Part shown: positions 62,846 through 64,000 of the stretch, piece by piece | Layout: the number at the start of each line of letters is the position of its first letter | Position numbering within the stretch: the stretch's first letter is position 1 | Assembly: GCA_902590705.1 (NCBI GenBank) | Contig: CACIXU010000005.1 | Location: forward strand, 1-64,000 | Origin: an uncultured Bacteroidota bacterium | GTDB taxonomy: Bacteria; Bacteroidota; Bacteroidia; Flavobacteriales; Flavobacteriaceae | Direction of reading: 5' to 3' | Length of the DNA stretch: 64,000 nt | Program-made: the position numbers and the translations under genes | Notes under the pieces: generated by a model | Seen by the model: only the letters and a program-made list of their open reading frames with translations | What the model was told of the DNA's origin: nothing | Databases searched by the model: none

Positions 62846-63722
62846 AAAGATTAAAAAGAGATACAAACTCCCAAATGATTTGACTTGAACTTTTTCCTCC
62901 GTACCTAATATTATCATCCCATGTATGCCCACCATTTATTATTTTAAAGTGACGCACATAAGTATCCCCATTTAAATCATTATAGTTATATTGATTAAAA
63001 CCATTGTTTTCACTTATTTCTTCGATTTCTGATTGATTTAAATCTTTCCAAAAATTAACCACATCAGTAGCAGATTTTAAACCAGTAGTTCCATTATAAG
63101 GTACATCATAGTCTGCTGTTCCATGAATATTAATAACTCCAATTGGAGCTGATGCTGCACAATTATTTAGTGTACTGCTAAGCATTGTTCCAGCGACGGA
63201 TCCAACAGCAGCAATTTTATTACTAAGCCTACACGCTAAACCGTAAATTAAATATCCTCCGTTGGAATAACCACTTGCATAAACCCTAGAAAGATCAATA
63301 TTTAATTCTTCATCGAGGGAGTCAATAATTACCTCTATAAAACCTATATCATCTATATCGCTTTTATTATTTCCGCCAACGGGATCCGGGTTCCAATGAG
63401 GGAATCCGCTGCTAAGTAGAGCACCTTGGGGATATACCAGAATAAAGTTTTCAGATTCAGCTAGTGGTCGCATGTCGGCACTGATCATTTGTGCTTCAGC
63501 ACTTCCACTAAATCCGTGAAAATTCAACATTAAGGGTAATTGAGTACCCTCACTGTAAGATTCAGGAACATATAAAATAAATGTTCTTCGAATTCCATCA
63601 TGAATAATTGAACGGTGCGAAAGTCCAATTATTTGGGTTCCTTCTGAAGTTTCTATTTCTTTATTGTTGCAACTTAATAACGAGAAAAAAAGGATGATAA
63701 ATAATAGAGAGTATTTATTCAT
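62829..63722 (-). CDS. Secreted esterase/PHB-depolymerase-like lipoprotein
   Basis: This protein has 297 residues from the Met at 63722 (MNKYSLLFIILFFSLLSC, lipobox). It is an alpha/beta hydrolase of the LpqC/poly(3-hydroxybutyrate) depolymerase type: LPLMLNFHGFSGSAEAQM, nucleophile SGYSNGGYLIYGLAC (GxSxG), aspartate in INIHGTADYDVPYNGTTG and histidine in KIINGGHTWDDN. It acts outside the cell on ester bonds; feruloyl or acetyl esters are possible too. Confidence 0.82.
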   Translation of the reverse strand: MNKYSLLFIILFFSLLSCNNKEIETSEGTQIIGLSHRSIIHDGIRRTFILYVPESYSEGTQLPLMLNFHGFSGSAEAQMISADMRPLAESENFILVYPQGALLSSGFPHWNPDPVGGNNKSDIDDIGFIEVIIDSLDEELNIDLSRVYASGYSNGGYLIYGLACRLSNKIAAVGSVAGTMLSSTLNNCAASAPIGVINIHGTADYDVPYNGTTGLKSATDVVNFWKDLNQSEIEEISENNGFNQYNYNDLNGDTYVRHFKIINGGHTWDDNIRYGGKSSSQIIWEFVSLFNLSGIIE

Positions 63723-63761
63723 AGCAATCATAAAAATAAAAAATCCTAATGAAATACGGGG

Positions 63762-64000
63762 TTATTTATTTAAACGAAAAGCAACATATTTATTTCCAGA
63801 GGGGGTTCCCATTTTTCCGCCGCCGCATGCTATTACAACATATTGTTTTCCGTCTTTTTTATATGTAATTGGAGTGGCATAGCCTCCTGCTGGAAGTTTA
63901 TATTTCCATAATTCCTCTCCAGTTTCTTTATTGAATGCCCTAAAATAGTGATCGTTAGTAGCTCCGATAAAAATTAAATTTCCTGCCGAAATCAAAGGTC
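63762..64000 (-). CDS. PQQ-dependent dehydrogenase, C-terminal fragment (cut by window edge)
   Basis: The frame stays open to base 64000; the apparent start at 63995 is internal, since codons before it read PL. The sequence [56 protein letters not shown] ends a beta-propeller of membrane-bound glucose/quinate-type PQQ dehydrogenases. These oxidise sugars or alcohols in the periplasm and pass electrons to quinone. Substrate and full length lie outside the window. Confidence 0.85.
   Translation of the reverse strand, partial: PLISAGNLIFIGATNDHYFRAFNKETGEELWKYKLPAGGYATPITYKKDGKQYVVIACGGGKMGTPSGNKYVAFRLNK

Overview
The window is AT-rich chromosomal DNA from a member of the Bacteroidota, most likely a marine member of the Flavobacteriia. 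The evidence is a type IX secretion/gliding gene pair (SprE/PorW-like and GldH), an F-type ATP synthase operon without beta and epsilon genes, families typical of this class (DUF4837, DUF4292, DUF4254, DUF6341-like, DUF6090, the HU-CCDC81 SPOR protein), TAnnTTTG-type promoters, weak Shine-Dalgarno signals and several apparent TTG starts. The left edge cuts mnmG, which is followed directly by a parS-like ParB site, so this end is probably near the replication origin.

Region 1 (1-43.5 kb) is ordinary core genome: mnmG, holB, pgk, tatA, M23 peptidases, GH3, envelope glycosyl- and methyltransferases, purD, a block with DUF4254 and a GT9 glycosyltransferase, and a PaaE-like reductase. Next come the sprE-bactofilin-atpZ-atpBEFHAG operon, then dut, a sugar nucleotidyltransferase, DUF4292 and an EnvC-like protein. 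The block ends with trpS, plsC, pabC/pabB, recA, trhO, ricT-gldH-PBP1A, an enoyl-CoA hydratase, an LpxR-like deacylase and a GH78 rhamnosidase.

Region 2 (43.6-60 kb) is accessory. It starts with a 59-aa protein coupled to an SRAP protein. Then come nine helically phased A-tracts between convergent genes, a PLP-dependent cysteine synthase, an HExxH lipoprotein and tRNA-Ala(GGC). From about 47.6 kb there is a patchwork of small, mostly leftward genes: five secreted NTF2/SnoaL-like proteins, DUF1330, DUF6090, a serine hydrolase, a DinB gene with an amber stop, an OB-fold protein and small lipoproteins. Many are preceded by copies of one leader/promoter sequence (about 55-110 bp), and some are followed by very similar GC-rich hairpins. 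This repeated leader, with vestigial and orphan copies, is the most unusual structure in the window.

Region 3 (60-64 kb) holds small membrane proteins, OsmC and DoxX-like genes, a secreted CotH-like protein, an esterase lipoprotein and the C-terminus of a PQQ-dependent dehydrogenase cut by the right edge. No CRISPR array, rRNA gene, intact transposase, intact integrase or recognised defence system was seen. All calls come from reading the sequence; no database search was run.
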